This document shows, piece by piece, positions 1 through 9,760 of a DNA stretch of 64,000 bases. The first letter of the stretch is position 1. Every line of letters begins with the position of its first letter. The notes below the pieces were generated by a model that searched no databases, was not told the DNA's origin, and saw only the letters and a program-made list of their open reading frames with translations. This stretch comes from Henriciella sp. (GTDB taxonomy: Bacteria; Pseudomonadota; Alphaproteobacteria; Caulobacterales; Hyphomonadaceae): NCBI GenBank assembly GCA_013214545.1, contig JABSQB010000018.1, positions 1 to 64,000 on the forward strand. The letters are read 5' to 3'. Position numbers and translations under genes: made by a program.

Positions 1-107
1 CCCGAAAAAATTAGCCTGTTCTTCACTCTGGTCACGCTATAGCCGCGGCGGGAACAGCTGAAATCATTTACGCTCGGACTGCGTCGGGCCGGAGACCCTG
101 ACGCGCC

Positions 108-1355
108 ATGCCCCATCCGACTTTGCCGACTGGCCCCACCCGACAAGGCGATCGCTACGAAATCCTTGATGTCCTGCGCGGCTTTGCCTTGCTTGGGGTC
201 CTGATTGCCAATCTGGTTGAACTGGGCGGCGAGGGGGTTCTTGCCACGGCCGATCAACTCGCGGCGCTCCCGTCTGCGGCCATGGACGAGCAAACCAATT
301 GGCTTTTGAACCTGTTCATTTTCGACAAGGCCAATACGCTGTTTGCGATCCTGTTCGGGGCCGGGTTCTGGATCATGCTGGAGCGGTTGTCAGCGCGCGG
401 CGCGGCGTTTGAACAAATCTATCTGCGCCGGATCGCGCTTTTGACGGCGTTCGGGTTTTTGCATCTGCTCGGCTGGTTCGCCTGGGACATTCTGCACGTC
501 TATGGGCTGATGGCCTTTGTCCTGTTGCTCTCCCGCAAAATGCCGGTCCGCACGATGTTCTGGGCCGGGCTCCTGCTCATGATCTTCGCGCGGCCGATGA
601 TTGAAGGGTTCATAGGCCAGAACGCATATCTGTCGGCTCAAATGGATCTCGCCTACACCGACGCCGCGGTCCTTGGCCGCTAATCTGCGGTGCTTTCAGG
701 CGATTTCTTCGCCTGGGTCGGGGCGATGAACAAGATGACGGTCCAGGACTGGTTCCTCAGCGGCACCATGGTCGCCTGGTTCACTTATGCGCTTGGGCGT
801 TTCTATATCGGCGCCTGGATCGTGCGGCAGGGCTGGATCCGGACGGTGGAAGACCGCCTGAGCTTTGCTGGGGCGCTGATTATCCCGCTCCTAATCTTCG
901 GCTTCGGTCTGGAAGGCACGGCGCTGCTGCAAGATGGACCTGCCGGGACGTGGGGTGCGTCATCATCGCTCCTGGTCGAGGTGATGCACGCGGTGGCGAC
1001 ACCGCTCATCGCGGCGGGCTATGTCTGCGGTTTGATGCTTTTGTTCTTCGGGCGCGGCACGTCATGGCTGGTGCGGCCGTTTGCACCGGTCGGGCAGATG
1101 GCACTGACCAATTATCTGCTGCAGAGCCCGTTCATCATCCTGACGCTTGGCAGTTTCGGCCCCAGTCTGGGGCTCGCAGGCCATGCCGGGAGCACAACAT
1201 ATACGCTGTTTGCACTCGGTTTTTTCGCCGCGCAGATCGTTTTTAGCCACATCTGGCTGCAGATCTTCCGCTATGGTCCAGCCGAATGGGTCTGGCGCGC
1301 GCTGACCTATGGCAGCTGGCCGGCCCTGCGCCGAAGCATGCCGCAACCGGTCTAG
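108..1355 (+). pseudogene. DUF418 (YeiB-like) membrane protein, interrupted by one in-frame stop
   Basis: The open frame from 108 and the one from 690 lie in the same reading frame and are separated only by a TAA at 681-683. Joined, they give about 415 residues, the usual size of DUF418 proteins, with the N-terminal ILDVLRGFALLGVLIANL helix, a FGAGFW loop and a C-terminal half with further membrane helices (PVGQMALTNYLLQSPF). TAA differs from a Gln codon (CAA) by one base and Gln would fit between the flanking residues. So a single nonsense change, or a base-call error, breaks an otherwise intact gene. The second half could begin at GTG 690 but would lack the N-terminal helices. DUF418 proteins are predicted inner-membrane proteins of unknown, possibly transport, role. 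The rest of the frame is well preserved, which argues for recent inactivation. Confidence 0.8.
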
Positions 1356-1436
1356 GGACTGCTTAGCTCCCGCCACGGCACCCTTGGAAAATTGCCCCGC
1401 GCACGTTACCTCTAACGTGAACGTCAGGAGTACCGC

Positions 1437-2618
1437 ATGTTCCTCAATTTCTTCAATGAGCTTCGCGCCGCCAAAGTGCCGGTCACTTTGAAAGAATATC
1501 TGTCGCTGATGGAAGCGATGGATAAGGGCGTGATCGACCGCGATGTTGAGGATTTCTACTATCTCGCCCGCGCCGCGTTGGTGAAGGATGAGCGCAATAT
1601 CGACAAGTTCGACAAAGTCTTCGGCCATGTCTTCAAAGGCCTGGACAGCTTGGGCGAGGCGATTGAAGCGCAGGACCTACCCGAAGAATGGCTGCGCAAG
1701 ATGACGGAAAAATTCCTCAGCCCGGAAGAAATGGCTGAGATCGAAGCCATGGGCGGCTTTGAAAAGCTGATGGAAACGCTGAAACAGCGCCTCGAAGAGC
1801 AGAAGAAGCGCCACGAAGGCGGCAATAAGTGGATCGGCACCGGCGGCACCTCTCCGTTTGGCGCGAATGGCTATAATCCCGAAGGCATCCGCATTGGTCA
1901 GGACAAGTCCCGTCATCGCCGCGCCACCAAGGTCTGGGACAAGCGCGAGTTCAAGAATTATGATGACAGCGTCGAGCTCGGCACGCGCAACATCAAAGTC
2001 GCGCTGAAACGCCTGCGCAAATGGGCCCGTACTGGCAGCCCGGATGAACTCGATCTCGACGCAACCATCCGCAACACAGCCCGCCAGGGTTATCTCGACA
2101 TTGAAATGCGCCCGGAACGCCGCAACTCGGTCTCTGTTCTGCTGTTGATGGATGTTGGCGGTTCCATGGACCCGCACGTGAAAGTGATGGAGGAGCTGTT
2201 CTCCGCCGCGCGATCTGAGATCAAGAATCTCGAATATTACTACTTCCACAATTGCCCTTATGAGGGCCTGTGGAAAGACAATCGCCGTCGCCGCGCCGAT
2301 GTCATCCCGACCTGGGATGTGCTGCACAAATATCCGAGCGAGTACAAAGTCATCATTGTCGGCGACGCGACGATGAGCCCGTATGAGATCACGTATGCCG
2401 GCGGCTCAGTCGAGCACTGGAACGAAGAACCCGGCGGCCTGTGGATTCAGCGCCTGGTCGAGCAATATCCAAATCTCGCCTGGCTCAACCCGGTCAAATC
2501 CGGCGCTTGGGAATACACCGGATCGATCCAGCTGATCCGCGAGCTGATCGGTCCGGACCGGATGTTCGAAATGACTCTGGAAGGCCTCGACGGCGCGATG
2601 AAAGAGCTCGGGCGCTAA
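1437..2618 (+). CDS. VWA domain-containing CoxE-like protein
   Basis: This 393-residue soluble protein has a charged helical N-terminal half and a C-terminal von Willebrand A-like fold. The metal-site motif reads DVGGSMDP at about residues 239-246, where a canonical MIDAS has DxSxS, so the first serine is replaced by glycine. A later VIIVGDATMSPYE segment fits the second metal-site loop. Related CoxE-like proteins usually work with MoxR-type AAA ATPases in cofactor insertion or complex assembly, but no MoxR gene is visible in this window. ATG 1437 is preceded by a CAGGAG ribosome site at good spacing. The family call is firm; the client is unknown. Confidence 0.85.
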   Translation: MFLNFFNELRAAKVPVTLKEYLSLMEAMDKGVIDRDVEDFYYLARAALVKDERNIDKFDKVFGHVFKGLDSLGEAIEAQDLPEEWLRKMTEKFLSPEEMAEIEAMGGFEKLMETLKQRLEEQKKRHEGGNKWIGTGGTSPFGANGYNPEGIRIGQDKSRHRRATKVWDKREFKNYDDSVELGTRNIKVALKRLRKWARTGSPDELDLDATIRNTARQGYLDIEMRPERRNSVSVLLLMDVGGSMDPHVKVMEELFSAARSEIKNLEYYYFHNCPYEGLWKDNRRRRADVIPTWDVLHKYPSEYKVIIVGDATMSPYEITYAGGSVEHWNEEPGGLWIQRLVEQYPNLAWLNPVKSGAWEYTGSIQLIRELIGPDRMFEMTLEGLDGAMKELGR

Positions 2619-2624
2619 GGCTCG

Positions 2625-4616
2625 TTACTCCGGCAGTGCGAAGGCTACGACATGGTCGCCGATCCGCGTGCCGGATTTGCCATGACCGCCGGCTGCGATG
2701 ACGACATATTGCTTGCTGTCCCAGACATAGGTCATTGGCGTTGCTTGTCCGCCAGCTGGCAGGCGGCCCTTCCATAGCTCTTTGCCGGTCTCGACATCGA
2801 GGGCGCGAAGATAGTCGTCCATGGCCGCGCCGATGAAGATCAGACCGCCTTTGGTCACCACCGGTCCGCCAAAATTGGGCGTGCCGAGATTGAGCGCAAG
2901 GCCGCCGGGTGCAAGATCGCGGGTGCTACCAAACGGACGGCGCCAGACGATCTCGCCGCGGGCAATATCAACTCCCGCAATCACGCCCCAGGGCGGGGAC
3001 GAGTAGGGCAGACCCAGCGGCGATAGGATCGGCTTGCGGCTCATCGCATAAGGCGCGCCTTCCATCGGCGCGAATTCGGCATCATGGTCGATCTCAGTGG
3101 CTTCGCGGGATTCGGTGTTCGGATGCAGATGCACGGACTGGGCGACATTGTTCATATTGATAACAACCAGATTGCGCGACGGATCAAAGGCCGCACTGCC
3201 CCAATTTGCGCCGCCGCCCGTAAACGGGTAGGCGAGCGTCCCTTCGACCGTCGGCGGCGTGTACAGCCCGTCCTGTCGGAGCTGTTTCAGCTTGCGGCCG
3301 CAGGCCATCTTGTCCCAAAGCGTAATGCCGAAGGCCTTGCCCGGATCAAGCCGATCCGGCACCACAGGCTCCAGGCGAACCGGGAAGGGTTGTGTCGGTG
3401 AGAGCAGCTCGCCCTCGACGCCGTCCTGCGGTACCGGGCGTTCTTCGACCGGGATAACCGGCTCACCCGTGTCGCGGTCGAGCACGAAGATCAGCCCCAT
3501 CTTCGTGACCTGAACGACGACGTCGCGAGTCTCACCGTTATCGACGATCTGATACAGCCCAGGTTGGGCCGGCAGATCATAGTCCCAGACATCGTGGTGC
3601 ACGATCTGATATGCCCAAACCACTTCGCCCGTGCGGGCATCAAGCGCCACGACCGAATTGGCATTCTCATTATTGCCTGGTCGTTCACCGCCATAATAAT
3701 CCGGGCTAGCGGTTGAAGTGGGCAGAAAGACCAGTCCACGCTCTGAGTCCACAGACATGGTCGACCAGACATTGGCATGGCCGATTCGGGTGGCGCCATC
3801 GTCGTTCCAGGGGATCGGATTGTACTTCCACATCTGCTCGCCCGTCCGCGCATCAAAGGCATGTACGGTTCCGAGCGGCGCGTCCGTGCGGAGATTATCG
3901 CTGATCGACGTGCCGGTAATGACCACGTCTTCGAACACAACGGGCGCCGAGGTAATCTGAAACTCGCCGGGCCAGCGCAGCGCCAGGCTTGGTTCAATCT
4001 GTACGCGGCCGTCGCCGCCAAATTCCGTGCAGGCCTCTCCGGTATTGGTGTCGACAGCAATCAATTCCGCTTCAACCGTGCCCATGAAAACGCGCGCGCC
4101 ACACGCGCCGTCCGAGGTCGGGGCTGGAGCAAAGTGCGCAACGCCGCGGCAGGTAAATTCATTGCCCGGCCGACCATCGATTGGCACTTGCGGATCATAT
4201 TCCCATTTTATCTCGCCGGTGCCCGGATCGAGGGCGATGACTTCGTTGAATTGCGTACAGAAGATCAGCGCATCATCGACCAGGATGGGCGTGGTCTGGA
4301 ACGAAGCCCGTCGACGCGCTGCCTCGCGGCCGTCAAACGCTCCGGTCTGATGGACCCAGGCGGTCTCCAATTGGCGGACATTGTCACGATCGATCTGATT
4401 GGCGGCTGAATAGCGGTTGCCGCCCTCGTCACCGCCATAGGATGGCCAGCCTTGGCCCATCGCGCCGGGCACCTCGCGGACCGCTTCCGCATTGCCGTCG
4501 ATCGACAGGTCATCCCCAATCCCGAGCGCCCGCCAGACCGCCGTGCCGCCCAGAAAGCTGATCGCGATCAGGGCGAGAAGAACCAACAGGATAAGTCTAA
4601 GCGGCGTCAGTTTCAT
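2625..4616 (-). CDS. membrane-anchored PQQ-dependent dehydrogenase (glucose/quinate type)
   Basis: About 663 residues from the MKLTPLRLI start at 4616; an extension to 4646 is possible but adds only ten charged residues. One N-terminal membrane helix (LRLILLVLLALIAISFL) is followed by a periplasmic beta-propeller with repeated W-motifs such as ALDPGTGEIKWEYD, FDARTGEQMWKYN and LDARTGEVVWAY. TCRGVAHF and the active-site WDYDLPAQP are typical of the quinoprotein glucose/quinate/shikimate dehydrogenase group. These enzymes oxidise a sugar or polyol in the periplasm and pass electrons to ubiquinone. The usual four- or five-helix N-terminal anchor is reduced to one helix. The substrate cannot be read from the sequence. 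It is convergent with the VWA gene, with a gap of only 6 nt. Confidence 0.88.
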   Translation of the reverse strand: MKLTPLRLILLVLLALIAISFLGGTAVWRALGIGDDLSIDGNAEAVREVPGAMGQGWPSYGGDEGGNRYSAANQIDRDNVRQLETAWVHQTGAFDGREAARRRASFQTTPILVDDALIFCTQFNEVIALDPGTGEIKWEYDPQVPIDGRPGNEFTCRGVAHFAPAPTSDGACGARVFMGTVEAELIAVDTNTGEACTEFGGDGRVQIEPSLALRWPGEFQITSAPVVFEDVVITGTSISDNLRTDAPLGTVHAFDARTGEQMWKYNPIPWNDDGATRIGHANVWSTMSVDSERGLVFLPTSTASPDYYGGERPGNNENANSVVALDARTGEVVWAYQIVHHDVWDYDLPAQPGLYQIVDNGETRDVVVQVTKMGLIFVLDRDTGEPVIPVEERPVPQDGVEGELLSPTQPFPVRLEPVVPDRLDPGKAFGITLWDKMACGRKLKQLRQDGLYTPPTVEGTLAYPFTGGGANWGSAAFDPSRNLVVINMNNVAQSVHLHPNTESREATEIDHDAEFAPMEGAPYAMSRKPILSPLGLPYSSPPWGVIAGVDIARGEIVWRRPFGSTRDLAPGGLALNLGTPNFGGPVVTKGGLIFIGAAMDDYLRALDVETGKELWKGRLPAGGQATPMTYVWDSKQYVVIAAGGHGKSGTRIGDHVVAFALPE

Positions 4617-4675
4617 GGTGCGGGTCCGGTGCGTCCTGAACCGCATGTTGACGGGTCTCCGCCCGCCTGTCCATC

Positions 4676-5923
4676 TCAGCGTGTGGAGGCGGCCTCCAAT
4701 ACGCGCAGAAAGTTTCCACCCCAGATCTTGTTGATCTCATCCGCGCTATAGCCGCGCCGCACAAGTTCAGCTGTTACATTCAGAGCGGAATCTGCTTCCT
4801 CAAAACCAACAACACCGCCGCCATGATTGAAGTCGGTGCCAATGCCGACATGATCAATGCCGATCCGGTCCACGACATAATCGATGTGATCGACCATTCG
4901 GCTGACATCCTCGCGACCGACCAGCGCGCGCATATTGGTCAGGAAGGTGATTTTCTCGGCATCATCCTTCAGCTCCCAATAGAGCTCGTAGGGATAGGAA
5001 TAGGTCTCCGGTAGCCCCGCTGCCAGACGGACGTCACGGATCTTCGCTTTCAGCTCGGGGTCAGACAAATCCACCAGATAAGCGCTGAAGGCCGCGATAT
5101 GGATAACCCCTCCGGTTTCGCCGATCCGATCGATCTCTTCGTCCGACAGGTTGCGGGTCACATCAGACAGCGTCTTAGCATTGGAGTGGCTGGCAATCAC
5201 CGGCAGGGTGGCGACTTCAATTGCCTGCAAAGTCGCGGCTTTCGACATTTGCGAAACGTCAATCAGTCCCCCCAGAGTATCAATTCGCTCGACTGTCGCA
5301 ATGCCGAGCGCAGACAAGCCACCATGTTCTTCAGTCGCTTCGTAAGTGCCGGTCGCCCCGTCGAACTTAGGGCGCGAGGAATCGGCAAAGTCATTATGCC
5401 CGAGATGTGTCAGGCCAAACACGCGAACACCGGCGTTATAGAGTTCGTCAATGCGATCGACATCGCCTTCAAGGGCCTGCGCATTCTGAAATCCGAGCAG
5501 GACAGATACGAGACCCGCTTCGGTGTTCGCGCGGACTTCGTCTGCAGAGGTGGCGAGCGCGATTGTGGCAGGCATGGAGTCGGCGAGCGCCAGCGCCGCC
5601 GCGAGCTTCTCAGCGCTTTCTGCACTGGCGAGGGCGTCGCCCTCTGGCGTGCGCGCTTGAGGACTGGCCGCAACCGACATCACAACCGCATCAAAGCCGC
5701 CTTGAAGCAGTTTGTCCGGCGCGACTTTGGAGCGTCCATCTGCGCCGAGATAAAGCGGCGAAGTGCTTTCAATCTGAATATCTGCATGCGCATCCAGAAC
5801 AATCGCATTGGCGTGGATTTCAGCAACGTCCAGTTCCGAGATCGGTGCGCCGATTTGGCAAGCTCCAATGCTGAATGCGAGGGCGCCGGTAAGCGCAATT
5901 TGCCTGAACCTATGCATCGCCAT
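4676..5923 (-). CDS. membrane dipeptidase (peptidase M19), lipoprotein
   Basis: A 415-residue protein with a signal peptide ending in a lipobox (FSIGAC), so probably lipid-anchored in the envelope. The HADI motif near the mature N-terminus (VLDAHADIQ) supplies the HxD zinc ligands. Later come THLGHNDFAD, VIASHSNAKTL and GIGTDFNHGG, all M19 landmarks. The segment that holds the bridging glutamate in renal dipeptidase (EGGH) reads LGFQNAQAL here, so glutamine seems to sit there; from memory, some bacterial M19 subfamilies share this. M19 enzymes cleave dipeptides, often with a D-residue at the second position. I chose ATG 5923 over 5935 because GAGGAG lies 5 nt upstream of it. Confidence 0.88.
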   Translation of the reverse strand: MAMHRFRQIALTGALAFSIGACQIGAPISELDVAEIHANAIVLDAHADIQIESTSPLYLGADGRSKVAPDKLLQGGFDAVVMSVAASPQARTPEGDALASAESAEKLAAALALADSMPATIALATSADEVRANTEAGLVSVLLGFQNAQALEGDVDRIDELYNAGVRVFGLTHLGHNDFADSSRPKFDGATGTYEATEEHGGLSALGIATVERIDTLGGLIDVSQMSKAATLQAIEVATLPVIASHSNAKTLSDVTRNLSDEEIDRIGETGGVIHIAAFSAYLVDLSDPELKAKIRDVRLAAGLPETYSYPYELYWELKDDAEKITFLTNMRALVGREDVSRMVDHIDYVVDRIGIDHVGIGTDFNHGGGVVGFEEADSALNVTAELVRRGYSADEINKIWGGNFLRVLEAASTR

Positions 5924-6104
5924 GTCTCTCCTCACGCTGTTTATTGACCGTACTTTCGACAGCCCTCCCCTGCGAGAAGCAAGTGAATTTGAGGCGATGG
6001 TTAACTTACCGCCAGCGGCGTCCCAAAAAAGTCGGTCAATTTCGGCGAATCTGGCAAAAGAGTTGCATCGTATTTGCAGCGATTAGTCTTTATCAGGAAC
6101 GACG

Positions 6105-6587
6105 ATGCCGATTTCGGAAAATGTGACGCTGAGAGGCGCCGTGAAAATTCCGCATCCAGACCTTGTGAACCTTTACGGGTGCACAGTCGGAGACGGCACG
6201 ATGATTGGTACGTTCGTCGAAATCCAGAAGAACGCCGCTGTCGGTGAGCGCTGCAAGATCTCGTCCCACAGCTTTATCTGCGAAGGCGTTGAGATCGAGG
6301 ATGAGGTTTTTGTCGGTCATGGCGTCATGTTCACCAATGACCGCTTTCCGCGCGCGACCAATGCGGATGGGACGCCCCAAACAGACGCGGACTGGACGCT
6401 GGAAAAAACGCTGGTGAAGCGCCGCGCATCGATTGGTTCCAACGTGACTGTTCTGTGCGGTGTGACGATTGGCGAAGGCGCCCTGATCGCGGCAGGCGCC
6501 GTCATCACCAAAAATGTACCAGACTTCGCGATCGTGGCGGGCGTTCCCGCGACGGTGCGCGGCGATATGCGGGACGTAGAGCAATGA
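6105..6587 (+). CDS. hexapeptide-repeat acetyltransferase, WlbB/WbpD-like sugar N-acetyltransferase
   Basis: A 160-residue left-handed beta-helix protein with hexapeptide repeats ([33 protein letters not shown]) and the FTNDRFPRA stretch typical of WlbB/WbpD. These enzymes acetylate the 3-amino group of a UDP-diamino-uronate during synthesis of diacetamido sugars. It opens a tightly packed operon with a Gfo/Idh/MocA oxidoreductase and a DegT aminotransferase, the same trio used for UDP-GlcNAc(3NAc)A. AGGAA lies six bases before the ATG, and the last codons overlap the next start (ATGA). The family is firm; the exact sugar is inferred from the neighbours. Confidence 0.88.
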   Translation: MPISENVTLRGAVKIPHPDLVNLYGCTVGDGTMIGTFVEIQKNAAVGERCKISSHSFICEGVEIEDEVFVGHGVMFTNDRFPRATNADGTPQTDADWTLEKTLVKRRASIGSNVTVLCGVTIGEGALIAAGAVITKNVPDFAIVAGVPATVRGDMRDVEQ

Positions 6588-7627
6588 CCCTGAGCGATGA
6601 GAAACTGAACATTGCCGTGATCGGCTATGGCTATTGGGGCCCGAACCTTGTGCGGAATTTTGCCGAGCTCGAAGGCGCGCGCATGCATTCCGTCGCCGAC
6701 CTGGACGAAGCCGCGCTCGCCAAGGTGGAAAAGCGATACCCGACGATACAGACCACCACAGACGCGATGGCGGTCATCCACAATCCGAAGATCCAGGCCG
6801 TCGCCATCGCGACCCCTGTCGCCACGCATTTTGACCTCGCCATGGCTGCCCTGAAAGCTGGTAAGCATGTCTGGCTCGAAAAGCCGATGGCGGAAACGGC
6901 TGAGCAGGCGCGCGCGCTCGTCGCCGAAGCGAAAGCGCGGGGGCTGACCCTGCACGTGGACCATACATATCTTTACACCGGCCCGGTTCAGAAGATGCGG
7001 GAGCTGGTTCAGACGGGCGCGCTGGGTGACGCGCTCTATTATGACAGCACGCGAGTCAACCTTGGCCTGTTTCAGCGCGATGTGAACGTCGTCTCAGATC
7101 TTGCCGTGCACGATTTTTCGATCCTCGATTACGTCTTCGACATGCGTCCGACAGCAGTTTCAGCTTCGGGCGTGAACCACTATCCGGGCACGCCAGAAAA
7201 CCTCGCCTTCATCACACTGTTCTACGAGACGGGCTTCATCGCGCACGTGAATGTGTCCTGGCTGGCGCCTGTAAAAGTGCGCAAGATCCTGATCGGCGGG
7301 TCTGAAAAGATGATCACGTTCGACGAGCTGGAACCGTCAGAGAAACTCAAGATCTATGACAAAGGCGTTTCCTTTACCGACGATCCAGAGCAAATCCACG
7401 AAATGCGGGTCGGTTACCGGGTCGGGGATATGTGGGCGCCCAAAGTCGCTAATGTGGAAGCCCTGCGCAACGGCGCTGAGCACTTTCGTGACTGCATCCT
7501 GACCAAAACGCCCTCCATCTCTGATGGGCGCTTCGGCTTGCGCATGGTCGAAGCCATTGAAGCTGCAACTCAATCCATGCAGTCACGCGGCGCGACTGTG
7601 CAATTGCCTGTATTCGAGGAGGCCTGA
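6584..7627 (+). CDS. Gfo/Idh/MocA-family nucleotide-sugar oxidoreductase (WlbA/WbpB-like)
   Basis: A 347-residue oxidoreductase with an N-terminal Rossmann dinucleotide-binding motif ([10 protein letters not shown]), the conserved EKP motif (VWLEKPMA) and a C-terminal substrate domain containing [11 protein letters not shown] with the catalytic His. In diacetamido-uronate pathways this enzyme oxidises C3 of the UDP-sugar so that the next gene product can transaminate it. The start at 6584 overlaps the acetyltransferase stop by 4 nt (ATGA), so translation is probably coupled. A longer frame upstream only shadows the acetyltransferase. The aminotransferase follows after 1 nt. Confidence 0.9.
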   Translation: MTLSDEKLNIAVIGYGYWGPNLVRNFAELEGARMHSVADLDEAALAKVEKRYPTIQTTTDAMAVIHNPKIQAVAIATPVATHFDLAMAALKAGKHVWLEKPMAETAEQARALVAEAKARGLTLHVDHTYLYTGPVQKMRELVQTGALGDALYYDSTRVNLGLFQRDVNVVSDLAVHDFSILDYVFDMRPTAVSASGVNHYPGTPENLAFITLFYETGFIAHVNVSWLAPVKVRKILIGGSEKMITFDELEPSEKLKIYDKGVSFTDDPEQIHEMRVGYRVGDMWAPKVANVEALRNGAEHFRDCILTKTPSISDGRFGLRMVEAIEAATQSMQSRGATVQLPVFEEA

Positions 7628-7628
7628 T

Positions 7629-8744
7629 ATGGTTCCGTTCGTTGACCTGAAAGCGCAATATCAATCGATCAAGCCAGAATTTGATGCGGCGGTGATGAAG
7701 ACGCTTGAGAATTGCGCCTTTGTCCTCGGTCCTGAAGTCGCTGCGTTCGAACAGCGCTTCGCTGCCTATTGCGACAATGAGTTCGGCGTTGGCGTGAATT
7801 GCGGCACCAATGCGCTGTTCCTGAGCCTGCTGGCCGCTGGTATCGGCGAAGGCGACGAAGTCATCACTGTGCCGCACACCTTTATCGCAACAGCCTCAGC
7901 CATCCATTATACCGGGGCCAAAGTCGTGTTTTGCGATATTGATCCAGTGACCTTCACGATGGATCCAGATGCGCTGGAAGCGGCGATCACACCGCGTACC
8001 AAAGCCATCCTGCCTGTCCACCTTTATGGACAAATGGCAGACATGGATCCGATCATGGCGATTGCCAAAAAGCATGGGCTTATCGTGATTGAAGACGCGG
8101 CTCAGTCGCATGGCGCAGAATATCGTGGTCGTCGTGCCGGATCGATTGGCGACCTGGCAGGTTTCTCATTCTATCCGGGCAAGAATCTCGGCGCGGCTGG
8201 CGAGGCGGGCATCGCCGTCACCGCCAATGCGGACTGGAACCGCAAGCTGCGCATGTTGCGCGACTGGGGCGCTGAAGAGAAATATCACCATGAGATCATC
8301 GGCTACAATATGCGGATGGAAGGCCTGCAGGGCGCTGTCCTAGATGTGAAGATGAACCATCTTGAAAAATGGACCGGAGGGCGCCGCGCCGCAGCTGCAC
8401 GCTACAATGCGCTGTTTGCCGGATCAGGGGTTCAGGTTCCGGTTGAGCTGGATGACCGACGCCATGTTTATCATGTCTACGCGATCCGCACGCCTGATCG
8501 CCAGCGCTGGATCGATGAACTGAAAGATGCAGGCGTCGCCACAGGCATCCATTATCCATTCCCGCTGCACCGCCTGAAAGCGTTCGATTTCCTCGGCTAT
8601 CGCGAGGGCGAATTCCCGCATGCCGAAAAAGCTGCTGCGGAAGTCCTGTCCTTGCCGATGTTCGCGGAGATCACGCTCGAACAGCAAGAAATCGTAGCCG
8701 ACGCCGTGCTTCGGCTGCAGTCGGAAACCGAAATCACCGCTTAG
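7629..8744 (+). CDS. DegT/DnrJ/EryC1 sugar aminotransferase (WlbC/WbpE-like)
   Basis: A 371-residue PLP enzyme beginning MVPFVDLKAQYQSIKPEF, a typical family N-terminus, one base after the dehydrogenase stop. Family landmarks are NCGTNALFLSLLAAGIGEGDEV, VIEDAAQSHGAEY and the PLP lysine in FYPGKNLGAAGE. It should transaminate a 3-keto nucleotide sugar made by the preceding oxidoreductase, giving the amine acetylated by the first gene product. The three genes therefore form one metabolic unit. It is distinct from the second DegT gene at 9757, whose lysine region reads FHPRKILSTGDGG. Confidence 0.9.
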   Translation: MVPFVDLKAQYQSIKPEFDAAVMKTLENCAFVLGPEVAAFEQRFAAYCDNEFGVGVNCGTNALFLSLLAAGIGEGDEVITVPHTFIATASAIHYTGAKVVFCDIDPVTFTMDPDALEAAITPRTKAILPVHLYGQMADMDPIMAIAKKHGLIVIEDAAQSHGAEYRGRRAGSIGDLAGFSFYPGKNLGAAGEAGIAVTANADWNRKLRMLRDWGAEEKYHHEIIGYNMRMEGLQGAVLDVKMNHLEKWTGGRRAAAARYNALFAGSGVQVPVELDDRRHVYHVYAIRTPDRQRWIDELKDAGVATGIHYPFPLHRLKAFDFLGYREGEFPHAEKAAAEVLSLPMFAEITLEQQEIVADAVLRLQSETEITA

Positions 8745-8782
8745 CGCGAACCCTGATCAGACCTGACTGAAAGTCGCCGAAC

Positions 8783-9760
8783 ATGAATCTTGATGGAGCA
8801 AAAATTCTGGTGACCGGTGGATGCGGTCTGATCGGGTCTACGACCATCGACCAAATCCTGGCCCATGAGCAACCAGAAGAGATTGTCATCTTCGACAATC
8901 TCGTGCGCGGTTCCATGCGCAACGTCGAAGAGATTCTGCAAGACCCGCGCGTGCGCCTCGTCAAAGGCGATATTCGTGACCAAAGCGCCATCGAAACCGT
9001 GACCGAAGGTATGGACGCCGTCATCCATATGGCTGCAATCCGCATCACCGCCTGCGCGGCTGAGCCTCGCGAGGCGATGGAAGTCATGAATGATGGCACC
9101 TACAATGTCATCGAAGCAGCGCACAAAGCCAAAGTGCAACGTGTGCTCGCCGCTTCGTCTGCGTCGATCTACGGCATGGCCGATACGTTTCCCACCGATG
9201 AGCGCCATCACCCCTATAATAATGATACCTGGTATGGCGCGTCCAAGGTCATGCTCGAAGGGTTGTTCCGCTCATTTCATGCGATGTACGGGCTTGATTA
9301 TGTCGCGATGCGCTACTTCAACGTCTACGGACCGCGCATGGATATCCATGGCAAATATACTGAAGTGCTGGTGCGCTGGATGCAGCGGATCGAAGAAGGC
9401 GTGCCGCCATTGATCCTCGGCGACGGCCTCACTTCAATGGATTTCATCTATATTGAAGAACTCGCCCGCGCGAACGTTTTGGCGCTCAAATCCGGTGTCA
9501 CGGATGAGGTGTTCAATGTTGCCTCGGGCGTCGAGACGAACCTGAAGGAATTGGCCGCGACCCTGATGAAAGTGATGGGCGCTGATCCGTCCATGATCCC
9601 GGAATACGGCCCCGAGCGAAAAGTGAACGCCGTGCCCCGCCGTTTGGCTGACACAAGCAAAGCCCGCGAGCTGCTTGGTTTTGAAGCCGAGGTGGACCTC
9701 GAGGAAGGTCTTAGCCGTCTGGTCGAATGGTGGCGTGCCAACAAGGATCAGGTCGCATGA
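8783..9760 (+). CDS. NAD-dependent nucleotide-sugar epimerase/dehydratase (extended SDR)
   Basis: A 325-residue extended short-chain dehydrogenase with the N-terminal GGCGLIG nucleotide loop, ASSASIYG, and the catalytic YxxxK in WYGASKVML. MRYFNVYGPRMD is typical of UDP-glucose 4-epimerase and related sugar epimerases or dehydratases. It converts a nucleotide sugar for use by the glycosyltransferases; whether it epimerises or dehydrates cannot be told. The stop overlaps the next aminotransferase by 4 nt (ATGA), which suggests the two act in sequence, for example ketosugar formation followed by amination. Confidence 0.88.
   Translation: MNLDGAKILVTGGCGLIGSTTIDQILAHEQPEEIVIFDNLVRGSMRNVEEILQDPRVRLVKGDIRDQSAIETVTEGMDAVIHMAAIRITACAAEPREAMEVMNDGTYNVIEAAHKAKVQRVLAASSASIYGMADTFPTDERHHPYNNDTWYGASKVMLEGLFRSFHAMYGLDYVAMRYFNVYGPRMDIHGKYTEVLVRWMQRIEEGVPPLILGDGLTSMDFIYIEELARANVLALKSGVTDEVFNVASGVETNLKELAATLMKVMGADPSMIPEYGPERKVNAVPRRLADTSKARELLGFEAEVDLEEGLSRLVEWWRANKDQVA

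Noticed and set aside
5924-6104. CtrA-type TTAA-N7-TTAA sites in intergenic regions
   Set aside because: I looked in the main gaps and found isolated TTAA but no pair at the required spacing.
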